A stretch of DNA of 64,000 bases from assembly GCF_014863585.1 (NCBI RefSeq), contig NZ_CP062253.1, positions 5,942,001 to 6,006,000 of the forward strand, in the 5' to 3' direction. Origin of the DNA: Pseudomonas gozinkensis. Lineage in GTDB: Bacteria; Pseudomonadota; Gammaproteobacteria; Pseudomonadales; Pseudomonadaceae. The first letter of the stretch is position 1. Every line of letters begins with the position of its first letter. Below, one piece after another: positions 8,865-16,824 of the stretch. The notes beneath the pieces are model-generated. The model made no database searches and had not been told where the DNA came from. It saw nothing but the letters and a program-made list of their open reading frames with translations. A program made the position numbers and the translations under genes.

Positions 8865-10148
8865 TCAGACGGCAATCCCTTTGCGGCATTGCAGTTGCGC
8901 AGTGCGTACCCGGGAGAAGGCGCGAGCCAGGCGCAGGAGCATTTCGTCGATGTTGGCCTTGCTGACGTTGAGCGCCGGGGTGAAGCGCAGGCAGTCGGCT
9001 TGTGGGGCGTTGAGCAGCAAGCCCTCGTGAAGCGCGGCTTTGACGACGGCCTCGGCGGAGTCTTCCGACAGGGTCAGCCCCCAGAACAGCCCCTGTCCGC
9101 GTAACTCGCCATGTTCATAACGATGGGCCAGACGGGCGAGCCCTTCGCGCAGGTGCTGGCCGTTGTCCCGGATCTGTTCGAGGAATGCGCGATCCTGCAC
9201 GCTGTCGAGCACCACCAGCCCTGCGGCGGTCATCAGCGCGTTGCCGTGATGAGTGCCGCCCAACTCACCCGAGTCGAAACAGCAGGCCTTGCCTCGCGCC
9301 AACAACGCCGCCAAGGGAACGCCACCGCCGAGGCCTTTGCCGAGCACGACGATATCGGCGCGCACGCCGTAGGATTGTTCGGCGAGCAAGGTGCCGCAGC
9401 GGCCGATGCCGGTCTGCACCTCGTCGAGAATCAGCAGAATCCCCAGCTCACGGCACAAGCGTTCGACACCCTTGAGGTAATGTTCGGTCGCTGAAATCAC
9501 CCCAGCATCGCTCTGGATCGGTTCAAGCATGATTGCCACGGTCTGTGCATCGACCGCTGCATGCAACGCCGGCAGGTCGTTGAACGGCACCAGATCGAAA
9601 CCCGGCAGCAACGGTGCGAAGCGGTTGTGCAAGTTGCAACTGTCCGACGCCGAAATCGTCGCCAGACTACGTCCGTGACAACCTTGTCTGGCGACAATAA
9701 TCCGCGAGGCGCCGCCACGATGCAGCTGGCCCCATTTGCGCGCCAGTTTGATTGCCGCTTCACAGGCTTCACTGCCGCTGTTGAGCAGATACGCCTGATC
9801 GCTTGCAGTGCTCGCACACAGGCGCTCGGCGAGACTGAGCATGCCGCGGTTGTGCAGATTGAAGCCGGGATTGATCAGGGCCTGGGCCTGGTTGGCGATG
9901 GCCTTGACCAGTGCCGAAGGGCTGTGACCGAGGCTGTTGGCGCCTCCGGCCTGGGAAAAGTCCAGGTAGGCGCGGTCATTGCTGTCCCACAGCCAGGAGC
10001 CTTGGCCGCGAACGAATACCTGCTGCGGACGTTCGACGCTGGGCATCAGACGTTCGGCATTCAGGCCATCAGCGACCTTCGATTCATGGGTTTCAAAAGC
10101 CAGGTCATCGAGGCTCGGCGTCTGGCGCCGCAAACTGAACAGATTCAT
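8865..10148 (-). CDS. Class III PLP-dependent aminotransferase (acetylornithine aminotransferase-like)
   Basis: 427 residues of fold-type I aminotransferase class III. The PLP lysine is Lys271 in VVLGKGLGGGVPLAA and the pyridine-binding aspartate is Asp242 in LILDEVQTGIGR. It most resembles acetylornithine/succinylornithine or 4-aminobutyrate aminotransferases, but arginine genes are not nearby, so the substrate is open. Extended pqq clusters of P. fluorescens include an aminotransferase at this place. The start is next to a 24-bp palindrome that contains the only SD-like sequence (see 10152-10175). A divergent LysR gene likely regulates it. Confidence 0.85.
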   Translation of the reverse strand: MNLFSLRRQTPSLDDLAFETHESKVADGLNAERLMPSVERPQQVFVRGQGSWLWDSNDRAYLDFSQAGGANSLGHSPSALVKAIANQAQALINPGFNLHNRGMLSLAERLCASTASDQAYLLNSGSEACEAAIKLARKWGQLHRGGASRIIVARQGCHGRSLATISASDSCNLHNRFAPLLPGFDLVPFNDLPALHAAVDAQTVAIMLEPIQSDAGVISATEHYLKGVERLCRELGILLILDEVQTGIGRCGTLLAEQSYGVRADIVVLGKGLGGGVPLAALLARGKACCFDSGELGGTHHGNALMTAAGLVVLDSVQDRAFLEQIRDNGQHLREGLARLAHRYEHGELRGQGLFWGLTLSEDSAEAVVKAALHEGLLLNAPQADCLRFTPALNVSKANIDEMLLRLARAFSRVRTAQLQCRKGIAV

Positions 10149-10151
10149 TGA

Positions 10152-10175
10152 AAAAAACCTCGATCGAGGTTTTTT
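10152..10175 (-). promoter_or_regulatory. Perfect 24-bp palindrome containing the aminotransferase ribosome-binding site
   Basis: The 12-base arm AAAAAACCTCGA is followed by its exact inverse complement. On the minus strand GAGG, nine bases before the aminotransferase ATG, is the right half of the stem. In RNA the SD would pair with CCTC, and the flanking A and U runs also give the element the shape of an intrinsic terminator. It could be a translational switch, an attenuator or a protein operator. Confidence 0.6.
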
Positions 10176-10317
10176 GAACTGCCTATGTAAACACTATCGA
10201 AACAAACGCTGGTCATTGCGCTTTCCGGCCCTGTAAGCCTCGTGAATGCGGTTAGACTAGGCTCACACACGGCTGCCGGCCATTTCGATTTCCCAGCATT
10301 TTTGATAAGTGTTACTT

Positions 10318-11247
10318 ATGGATTTCAAACAACTGCGTTATTTCGTCGCGGTCTACGAAGAAGGTCATGTCGGACGCGCCGCCGAGCGTCTGTCGATCTC
10401 CCAGCCGGCGCTGTCCCAGCAGATCCGCCAACTGGAGCAGAACCTCGACGTCACGCTGTTCGAACGCAGCAGCAAGCGCCTGCTACCGACCCTCGCCGCC
10501 CACACCTTGTACAACCACGCTTTGCCACTGCTCGACGGCATGCAGCGTGCGCGTGAGGCGCTGGGCAACTTCAAGGGTCAGGCACTGCGCACGCTGGCGA
10601 TCGGCGTGCTGCAAACCGTGCACACCAGCCTGGTGCCGCAAATGCTCGAGCGAGTGCGCAAGGCGCAGCCGCATCTGGTGGTACAGATTTACGAATTGAC
10701 GGGGCTGGAGATCGAGCGGCGCCTGCTCAATGGCTCGCTGGACATCGGCATCAGTTATCTGCCGCCACGCCAGCCGGGGCTACACGGCGTGATGCTGTAC
10801 GAAGATGAACTGACGCTGGTCATCCCGGCGGATCATCCGCTGCGGGAATTCAAGAAAGTCTCGATGAGTCAGGCCGCTGAATTGCCGATGTTGTTGCTGG
10901 GCGAGGAATTCCAGATCCGCCAGATCTGGCAAGCGCAACTGGCCAGTCTTGGACGTCGACCGCAAGTGCAGGCAGAACTGAACAATATGGTGGGCATTCT
11001 CGACAGCCTGCCACATACGCGTCTGGCGACGGTGCTGCCCGGTCGTTCGCAAAAGGAGTACGACGATCAGGATCTGCTGTGGAAACCGTTGAGTGAGCCG
11101 CGCGTGCCGTTGAAGGTCGGGCTGGTGTGTCGCGATGTGCAGCGCCAGCAGGCACCATTGGCCTTGCTGCGAACGTTGCTGGAAGAGGTGATGCAGCGTG
11201 AGGACAAACCGCTGAAAGGTACGCCGCCACTGGACGCACTGAGCTGA
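10318..11247 (+). CDS. LysR-type transcriptional regulator
   Basis: 309 residues. The N-terminal winged helix-turn-helix (MDFKQLRYFVAVYEEGHVGR, SISQPALSQQIRQLE, residues ~1-60) is followed by a LysR substrate-binding domain. ATG 10318 gives the standard LysR start; an in-frame GTG lies 9 bp upstream. It is transcribed divergently from the class III aminotransferase, 169 bp apart, the classic arrangement for a LysR regulator and its target. It may be the LysR gene described with extended pqq clusters (PqqH), but the effector is unknown. A GC hairpin follows at 11273-11293. Confidence 0.9.
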   Translation: MDFKQLRYFVAVYEEGHVGRAAERLSISQPALSQQIRQLEQNLDVTLFERSSKRLLPTLAAHTLYNHALPLLDGMQRAREALGNFKGQALRTLAIGVLQTVHTSLVPQMLERVRKAQPHLVVQIYELTGLEIERRLLNGSLDIGISYLPPRQPGLHGVMLYEDELTLVIPADHPLREFKKVSMSQAAELPMLLLGEEFQIRQIWQAQLASLGRRPQVQAELNNMVGILDSLPHTRLATVLPGRSQKEYDDQDLLWKPLSEPRVPLKVGLVCRDVQRQQAPLALLRTLLEEVMQREDKPLKGTPPLDALS

Positions 11248-11267
11248 AAGCTTTTCTGCGGGCATAA

Positions 11268-11293
11268 GAAAACCCCGCCGAAGCGGGGCTTTG
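11268..11293. terminator. Bidirectional terminator between LysR gene and acyl-CoA dehydrogenase gene
   Basis: CCCCGC and GCGGGG pair around a CGAA loop (11273-11288). Read on the minus strand it becomes a TTCG loop followed by TTTTCTT, the better terminator direction, serving the leftward dehydrogenase transcript. Confidence 0.7.
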
Positions 11294-11437
11294 CAGACTG
11301 TTTCCCTGACATCCATTTCACTCCGCCACCCTGGCAGAATCCTACGTGTCCGTGTTGTTGCTTTGCGCTTCCTGCGCGACGTCCATGGAAAGTAGATTAG
11401 CTCTGGATCCAATCTACGCCTATGGGAGAACAGCAGC

Positions 11438-11467
11438 ACGTCATGTAAGAGATCGCTTACATGACGT
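11438..11467. promoter_or_regulatory. Perfect 12-bp inverted repeat just after a dehydrogenase stop codon
   Basis: ACGTCATGTAAG and its exact complement are separated by AGATCG. The element starts 7 bp past the stop of the leftward acyl-CoA dehydrogenase gene. No T tract follows, so it is either an mRNA 3' stabilising hairpin or a dimeric operator; no rightward gene starts nearby. Confidence 0.5.
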
Positions 11468-11474
11468 TACATCA

Positions 11475-13253
11475 TCAGAACTGCGCAGCATCCAGCAGGA
11501 ACAGCGACTCGCTGCCGGCCTTGACCGACGCGCTCAACGAGTGAATCCGCGGCAGCAGACGGGCGAAATAGAACCGCGCCGTGCCGAGTTTGCTCGCGTA
11601 GAAATCGTCCTGCGCCTCTTTGCCCAGCGATGCCTTGGCCATCAGCGCCCACATGTACGCGTAAGCGGTGTAGCCGAACGCTTGCAGATACTCGACCGAT
11701 GCCGCGCCGATTTCGTTCGGGTTGGTTTTCGCCCGATCCAGCAACCACGAGGTCAACTCGTCGAGGGTGCCGACGGCGTCATTCAGCGGCTTGGTGAACT
11801 CGCCCAGATCGGCACTGGCGGTCGCGGTGAAATGGCGGATCTCGTCGGCGAACAGTTTGTAGAATGCGCCGCCGCTACCGACGATCTTGCGACCCACCAG
11901 GTCCAGCGCCTGAATGCCGTTGGTGCCTTCGTAGATCTGGGTGATGCGCACGTCACGCACCAGTTGCTCTTGGCCCCACTCACGGATGTAGCCGTGGCCG
12001 CCGAAGATCTGCTGACCGTGGACAGTGGTTTCCAGACCCAGATCGGTCAGGAACGCCTTGGCCACTGGCGTCAGCAAGGCCACCAGATCTTCCGCACGTT
12101 TGCGGGTGGCGGCGTCTTCGCTGAACTTGGCGGTGTCGAGTTGCATCGCCACGTAGGTGGAGAACGCCCGGCCACCTTCGTTCGAGGCTTTCATGGTCAG
12201 CAACATGCGACGCACGTCCGGGTGAACGATGATCGGGTCAGCGACCTTGTCCTTGTTCTGCGCGCCGGTCGGCGAACGGCTCTGCAGGCGGTCACGGGCG
12301 TATTCGATGGCGTTCTGGTACGAGCGCTCACCGGTGGCCAGGCCTTGGATGCCGACGCCCAGACGCTCGTAGTTCATCATGGTGAACATCGCGGCCAGGC
12401 CCTTGTTCGGTTCGCCGACCAGATACCCCACGGCTTCGTCGAAGTTCATCACGCAGGTGGCGGACGCCTGGATGCCCATCTTGTGTTCGATCGAACCGCA
12501 GTTCGCCGGGTTGCGCGCGCCCAGGCTGCCATCGGCATTGACCATGAACTTCGGCACCAGGAACAGCGAAATGCCTTTCGGCCCTGCCGGTGCGTCCGGC
12601 AGCTTGGCCAGCACCAGGTGGATGATGTTTTCGGTCAGGTCATGCTCACCGCCGGTGATGAAGATCTTGGTGCCGCTGACCTTGTAGGAACCGTCGGCCT
12701 GAGGCTCGGCCTTGGTGCGGATGATGCCCAGGTCGGTGCCGGCGTGCGGCTCGGTCAGGCACATGGAACCGGCCCAGACACCGGCGTACATGTTCGGCAG
12801 GTAAGCGGCTTTCAGCTCTTCGCTGGCGTGGGCGTTGATCGACAGGCAGGCGCCGGCGGTCAGCATCGGATACAGACCGAAGGACAGGCTGGCGGAGTTG
12901 ACCATCTCTTCGACCTGAGCCGACACGGCTTTTGGCATACCCATGCCGCCGTAGGCCGGATCACCGCCGACGCCGACCCAGCCGCCTTCGGCATAAGTCT
13001 GATAGGCCTGTGGGAAACCGGCCGGCGTGGTGACGGCACCGTCGGCCCAGTGGCAGCCTTCTTCGTCAGCGGCACGGCTCAGGGGCGCGATGCTTTTGCT
13101 GGTGACCTTGCCGGCCTCTTCGAGAATGGCTTCAACGGTTTCCGCGTCCACGGTCTCGGCCAGGGCCGGCAGTTCGGCCCAGAGTTTGGCGACTTCGAAC
13201 ACTTCATTGAGGACGAAGCGCATATCGCGCAGCGGCGCTTTGTAGTCAGCCAT
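11475..13253 (-). CDS. Acyl-CoA dehydrogenase, ~600-residue subfamily (copy 1)
   Basis: 592 residues starting [20 protein letters not shown]. Its order is an N-terminal extension (~1-40), the acyl-CoA dehydrogenase core and a C-terminal extra domain of the DmdC/FadE-like subfamily. The catalytic base is expected at Glu442 (YEGTNGIQ). FAD/substrate-loop motifs CLTEPHAGTDLG and KIFITGGEHD are present. It oxidises acyl-CoA to trans-2-enoyl-CoA with electrons to ETF; chain length is not readable from sequence. It is the most divergent of three paralogues here. From memory, P. aeruginosa has related genes PA0506-PA0508 beside the bio operon. Confidence 0.92.
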   Translation of the reverse strand: MADYKAPLRDMRFVLNEVFEVAKLWAELPALAETVDAETVEAILEEAGKVTSKSIAPLSRAADEEGCHWADGAVTTPAGFPQAYQTYAEGGWVGVGGDPAYGGMGMPKAVSAQVEEMVNSASLSFGLYPMLTAGACLSINAHASEELKAAYLPNMYAGVWAGSMCLTEPHAGTDLGIIRTKAEPQADGSYKVSGTKIFITGGEHDLTENIIHLVLAKLPDAPAGPKGISLFLVPKFMVNADGSLGARNPANCGSIEHKMGIQASATCVMNFDEAVGYLVGEPNKGLAAMFTMMNYERLGVGIQGLATGERSYQNAIEYARDRLQSRSPTGAQNKDKVADPIIVHPDVRRMLLTMKASNEGGRAFSTYVAMQLDTAKFSEDAATRKRAEDLVALLTPVAKAFLTDLGLETTVHGQQIFGGHGYIREWGQEQLVRDVRITQIYEGTNGIQALDLVGRKIVGSGGAFYKLFADEIRHFTATASADLGEFTKPLNDAVGTLDELTSWLLDRAKTNPNEIGAASVEYLQAFGYTAYAYMWALMAKASLGKEAQDDFYASKLGTARFYFARLLPRIHSLSASVKAGSESLFLLDAAQF

Positions 13254-13390
13254 GGCAAACCTCGCAAAGATCTAAACAGGTGATTCGTGGAAGGGTGTTT
13301 TCGTTGAGCTGGAGTGTAACCCAACAACTTTTGCGACACATAGGGTCAGGCAGTGACTGTTTTGTTATTTTTAGTCACCGACAGTCAACC

Positions 13391-13416
13391 ATAAAGAAGC
13401 CCGCAATCAGCGGGCT
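13391..13416 (-). terminator. Terminator of acyl-CoA dehydrogenase copy 2
   Basis: AGCCCGC/GCGGGCT stem (13398-13416, 5-base loop). Read leftward it is followed by TTCTTTAT; the rightward side has CTTTTGTTT. It separates copies 1 and 2, which are therefore probably not one operon. Confidence 0.75.
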
Positions 13417-13437
13417 CTTTTGTTTAACAGGGGCGTG

Positions 13438-15234
13438 TTACAGCGCGAACAACTGGGCCGGCAGTTTCATCAGGCAATCGCTGCCCGCCTCGATCGCAGA
13501 ACGATGCGCAGCGGTACGCGGCAACAGGCGCTTGAAGTAAAACTCGCACGTCGCCAGTTTGCCCTGGCAGAAATCGCCGTCCCCTTCGCCCGACTCCAGC
13601 TGCGCCTGGGCAACCAGTGCCATGCGCAGCCACAGGTAGCCGAGAACGATGTAACCGCTGTACATCAGGTAATCCACCGACGCGGCGCCGACTTCATCCG
13701 GGTTTTTCATCGCGGCCATGCCGACCTTCATGGTCAGCTCGCCCCACTGCTGATTGAGGCCATCGAGCTGCGCGACAAACCCGCCCAGTTGCGCATGCCC
13801 GGCGTTGGCGGCGCAGAACCTGTGGACGATTTTGGTGAAATTGCGCAACAGCTTGCCCTGGCTGCCCAGCACTTTGCGCCCGAGCAGATCCAGCGCTTGA
13901 ATGCCGTTGGTACCTTCGTAGATTGGCGCGATCCGGCAATCGCGAACCAGTTGCTCCATGCCCCACTCGCGGATAAATCCGTGGCCACCAAACACCTGCA
14001 TGCCGTGATTGGTCACCTCCAGCCCGGTGTCGGTCATGAACGCTTTGCAGATCGGGGTCAGGAACGCCAACAGGTCTTCGGCCTCCTGACGCGCCTCGGC
14101 GTCCGGGCTCAGGTGCGCGACATCAAGCATTTGCGCGGTGAAATAGGTCAGCGCGCGGTTGCCCTCGTTGAAAGCTTTCATGGTCAGCAGCATGCGCCGC
14201 ACGTCCGGGTGGACGATGATCGGGTCGGCTGGTTTGTCCGGGGCTTTGGCGCCGGTCAGAGCACGCATCTGCAAGCGATCGTTGGCGTATTTGATTGCGC
14301 CCTGGAAACTCGCTTCGCCCAGACAAAGTCCCTGCATTCCGGTGCCGAGGCGCGCGTGGTTCATCATGGTAAACATGCAATTCAGGCCTTTGTTCGGCTC
14401 GCCGATCAGGAAACCTTTGGCGTCGTCGAAGTTCAGCACGCAAGTGGCCGAGGCCTTGATGCCCATCTTGTGCTCGATCGAACCGCAGGAAACGCCATTG
14501 CGCTCGCCCGCCTCACCGGCGGAATCGGGCAGGAATTTCGGCACGATAAACAGCGAAATCCCTTTGGTCCCCGCCGGCGCGTCCGGCAGTTTGGCCAGCA
14601 CCAGATGAATGATGTTGTCGCTCATGTCGTGCTCGCCGGCGGAGATGAAAATCTTGCTGCCGGTCACTGCATAACTGCCGTCGGCCTGAGGCACCGCGCG
14701 GGTCTTGATGATGCCCAGGTCGGTGCCGCAATGGGCTTCGGTCAGGCACATGGTGCCGGTCCACTGGCCGGCGGTGAGTTTGCGCAGGTAGGTGTTTTTC
14801 TGCTCCTCGGTGCCGTGGGCATGGATCGCCGACATGGCGCCGTGGGTCAGGCCCGGGTACATGCCCCACGAGGTGTTGCTGGAGGCGACCATTTCGCTGA
14901 TCACCAGTCCCAGCGAACTCGGCAGGCCCTGGCCGCCGTAAGCCGGATCTGCCGCCAGACCGTGCCAGCCACCTTCCACGTATTGTGCGAAGGCTTGCTT
15001 GAAGCCTGTAGGCGTTGTCACCACGCCGTTGTCGAAATGGCAGCCCTCTTCGTCACCGCTGCGATTGAGCGGTGCCAAAACGTTCTCACAGAACTTCGCG
15101 CCCTCGTCGAGGATCGCGTTGATCATGTCCGGGCTGGCGTCGTGGGCGCCAAGGGCCGCGTACTGAGTGTGGAAGTCAAAGACGTGGTCGATCAGAAAGC
15201 GCATGTCGCGCAGGGGAGCTTTGTACTCGGGCAT
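13438..15234 (-). CDS. Acyl-CoA dehydrogenase, ~600-residue subfamily (copy 2)
   Basis: 598 residues from ATG 15234 (MPEYKAPLRDMRFLIDHVFD), which has GGAG about 8 bp upstream; a longer in-frame start upstream has no support. Architecture is the same as copies 1 and 3. The catalytic glutamate is expected at Glu440 (YEGTNGIQ), with CLTEAHCGTDLG and [10 protein letters not shown] in the core. By eye it is closer to copy 3 than to copy 1 (shared WGMYPGL, HGAM and CGTDLG segments). It probably performs the first step of fatty-acid beta-oxidation or a related acyl-CoA oxidation. It lies 90 bp downstream of the diguanylate cyclase gene on the same strand. Confidence 0.92.
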   Translation of the reverse strand: MPEYKAPLRDMRFLIDHVFDFHTQYAALGAHDASPDMINAILDEGAKFCENVLAPLNRSGDEEGCHFDNGVVTTPTGFKQAFAQYVEGGWHGLAADPAYGGQGLPSSLGLVISEMVASSNTSWGMYPGLTHGAMSAIHAHGTEEQKNTYLRKLTAGQWTGTMCLTEAHCGTDLGIIKTRAVPQADGSYAVTGSKIFISAGEHDMSDNIIHLVLAKLPDAPAGTKGISLFIVPKFLPDSAGEAGERNGVSCGSIEHKMGIKASATCVLNFDDAKGFLIGEPNKGLNCMFTMMNHARLGTGMQGLCLGEASFQGAIKYANDRLQMRALTGAKAPDKPADPIIVHPDVRRMLLTMKAFNEGNRALTYFTAQMLDVAHLSPDAEARQEAEDLLAFLTPICKAFMTDTGLEVTNHGMQVFGGHGFIREWGMEQLVRDCRIAPIYEGTNGIQALDLLGRKVLGSQGKLLRNFTKIVHRFCAANAGHAQLGGFVAQLDGLNQQWGELTMKVGMAAMKNPDEVGAASVDYLMYSGYIVLGYLWLRMALVAQAQLESGEGDGDFCQGKLATCEFYFKRLLPRTAAHRSAIEAGSDCLMKLPAQLFAL

Positions 15235-15324
15235 GGTGGCTTCTCCTTCAGCAGATTGCTTCAACCTACTGCCGGCCACCCTGCCCCACAATCACTGTCC
15301 AGACGCTGAATGCGCCGTCATCAC

Positions 15325-16653
15325 TCAACCTGCGGCGCTGTCCATGCGCACCGCGCCACGGCGATTCTGCCCGAATGCCATCACACAGTTTCGCCCTGCG
15401 CCCTTGGCGCTGTAGAGCGCCTGGTCGGCGGATTTCAGCACTTCTTCGGGAGTGCGCTGTTCCAGGCGTTCGGCCACGCCGATGCTGACCGTGACCGACA
15501 CGCTGGACGCGCCCGAACCCGAGCGACGCTGACGGCCCTGCTGATCATCCTGCGGGCGACTTTCCTGATTTCGCAGCTGAATGTTGTAGGACGCAATCGA
15601 CTCGCGAATGACTTCCAGGTGCGGCATGCACTCTTCGAGGGTCTTGCCCGCAAACACCAGGGCGAATTCCTCGCCACCATAGCGATACGCCCTACCGCCG
15701 CCGCTGATTTTGGACAGTTTGCTGGCGACCAGTCGCAGGACCTGGTCACCGACGTCGTGGCCGTGGGTGTCGTTGAATTTCTTGAAGTGATCGACGTCGC
15801 TCATCGCCAGCACATAGTTGCGCCCCAGACGCTGCATGCGCTCGTTGAGTGCGCGGCGGCCCGGCAGGCCGGTGAGTTCGTCGCGGAAGGCCATTTGATA
15901 AGCCTCATGCGCTACCGCTGCAGCAATCATTAGCATGACCTGGCTGCACATGATGTTCAGGGTGAACGGCAGGATGAAGGTTTTCGGCAGCATCCAGAAC
16001 ACCCCGAGCAACCCCACCAGTTGCGCCGCGTGCAGCGGACGCGGGTTGCGCCAGTATTGCCAGGCCAGCAGCAGAAACGCCGAGATGAACACCGGATACG
16101 ACAACTGGATCAGGCTCATCCACGCGCCGTGCAGCGCCGGCCAGCGGATCTCGGAAAGCCACATCAGCAACGCCTGCGGGTAACTTTGCTCAAGCCCCAG
16201 CGCCACGCTGCCAAAGGCCAGCAGCACGGCGAAGCGCGCGACCATGTCCTGAAACAGGTGCGTGCGCTCCTGCCACGCGGCGAACAGCCCGAACAACAGC
16301 GGCAACAGCAGACAGACCAGATGAAAGACGACGGCCGCGTCTTCGCGCACCTTGCCGTTGTCGCGGTAATAGTCGGTCTGGGTGTCGAGCAGGAAGTAGG
16401 CGATGTACACCGTGACCATCAGAAACAGCTCGCGCTGGCGTCGGTAAACCGCACAGTACGAACCGCCCAACAGCAACACCAGGGTAGGCAACACGTTGAA
16501 CAGCGAGGTGAAGAACACGTTGAGGTCTTTGACGTACGCAGCCGCCAACCCCGCGAGCAACAACAGCAGTGAAGGCAGGAAATGACTGAAACGTACAGCG
16601 GAAGAACGCGGCAAGGGGAAAAGCTCCGACCCGTCATGGCAAAGAGATGGCAT
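15325..16653 (-). CDS. Membrane diguanylate cyclase (GGEEF) without an I-site
   Basis: 442 residues from ATG 16653 (a GTG 30 bp upstream is possible). About eight hydrophobic segments fill residues ~20-255, followed by a GGDEF domain with the active signature RYGGEEF at ~326-330. The product-inhibition motif RxxD, expected just before it, is replaced by SGGG, so feedback inhibition is likely absent. It should make c-di-GMP at the inner membrane in response to an unknown cue sensed by the membrane part. A CRP/Vfr-type palindrome lies 35 bp upstream. It sits between acyl-CoA dehydrogenase and peroxidase genes, a conserved-looking but unexplained placement. Confidence 0.9.
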   Translation of the reverse strand: MPSLCHDGSELFPLPRSSAVRFSHFLPSLLLLLAGLAAAYVKDLNVFFTSLFNVLPTLVLLLGGSYCAVYRRQRELFLMVTVYIAYFLLDTQTDYYRDNGKVREDAAVVFHLVCLLLPLLFGLFAAWQERTHLFQDMVARFAVLLAFGSVALGLEQSYPQALLMWLSEIRWPALHGAWMSLIQLSYPVFISAFLLLAWQYWRNPRPLHAAQLVGLLGVFWMLPKTFILPFTLNIMCSQVMLMIAAAVAHEAYQMAFRDELTGLPGRRALNERMQRLGRNYVLAMSDVDHFKKFNDTHGHDVGDQVLRLVASKLSKISGGGRAYRYGGEEFALVFAGKTLEECMPHLEVIRESIASYNIQLRNQESRPQDDQQGRQRRSGSGASSVSVTVSIGVAERLEQRTPEEVLKSADQALYSAKGAGRNCVMAFGQNRRGAVRMDSAAG

Positions 16654-16687
16654 TGTGCCTGCAATATGGCCAGTTAAGCACACACAA

Positions 16688-16703
16688 TGTGATCCAGATC
16701 ACA
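16688..16703 (-). promoter_or_regulatory. CRP/Vfr-like binding site upstream of the diguanylate cyclase
   Basis: TGTGATCCAGATCACA is a perfect palindrome in its TGTGA/TCACA half sites, matching the CRP consensus that Vfr also recognises in Pseudomonas. Its left edge is 35 bp from the ATG at 16653, so it would overlap or abut a promoter for that gene. Confidence 0.55.
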
Positions 16704-16781
16704 GGCTGTCTCTTTAACGGCCGAAATCGGCGGTTGCTGAGTAATTCAGTAAGGTTTTTTGTGGAATGACCGCTGGACGGC

Positions 16782-16813
16782 CACCATGGCCATCATTCTT
16801 GATGGCCATGGTG
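16782..16813. terminator. 14-bp perfect hairpin after the di-haem peroxidase gene
   Basis: CACCATGGCCATCA and its complement surround a TTCT loop, starting 11 bp past the stop codon of the leftward peroxidase gene. No clear T tract follows on the minus strand, so it may be a factor-assisted terminator or a 3' stabilising structure. Confidence 0.5.
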
Positions 16814-16824
16814 TGCGTTTCTGC

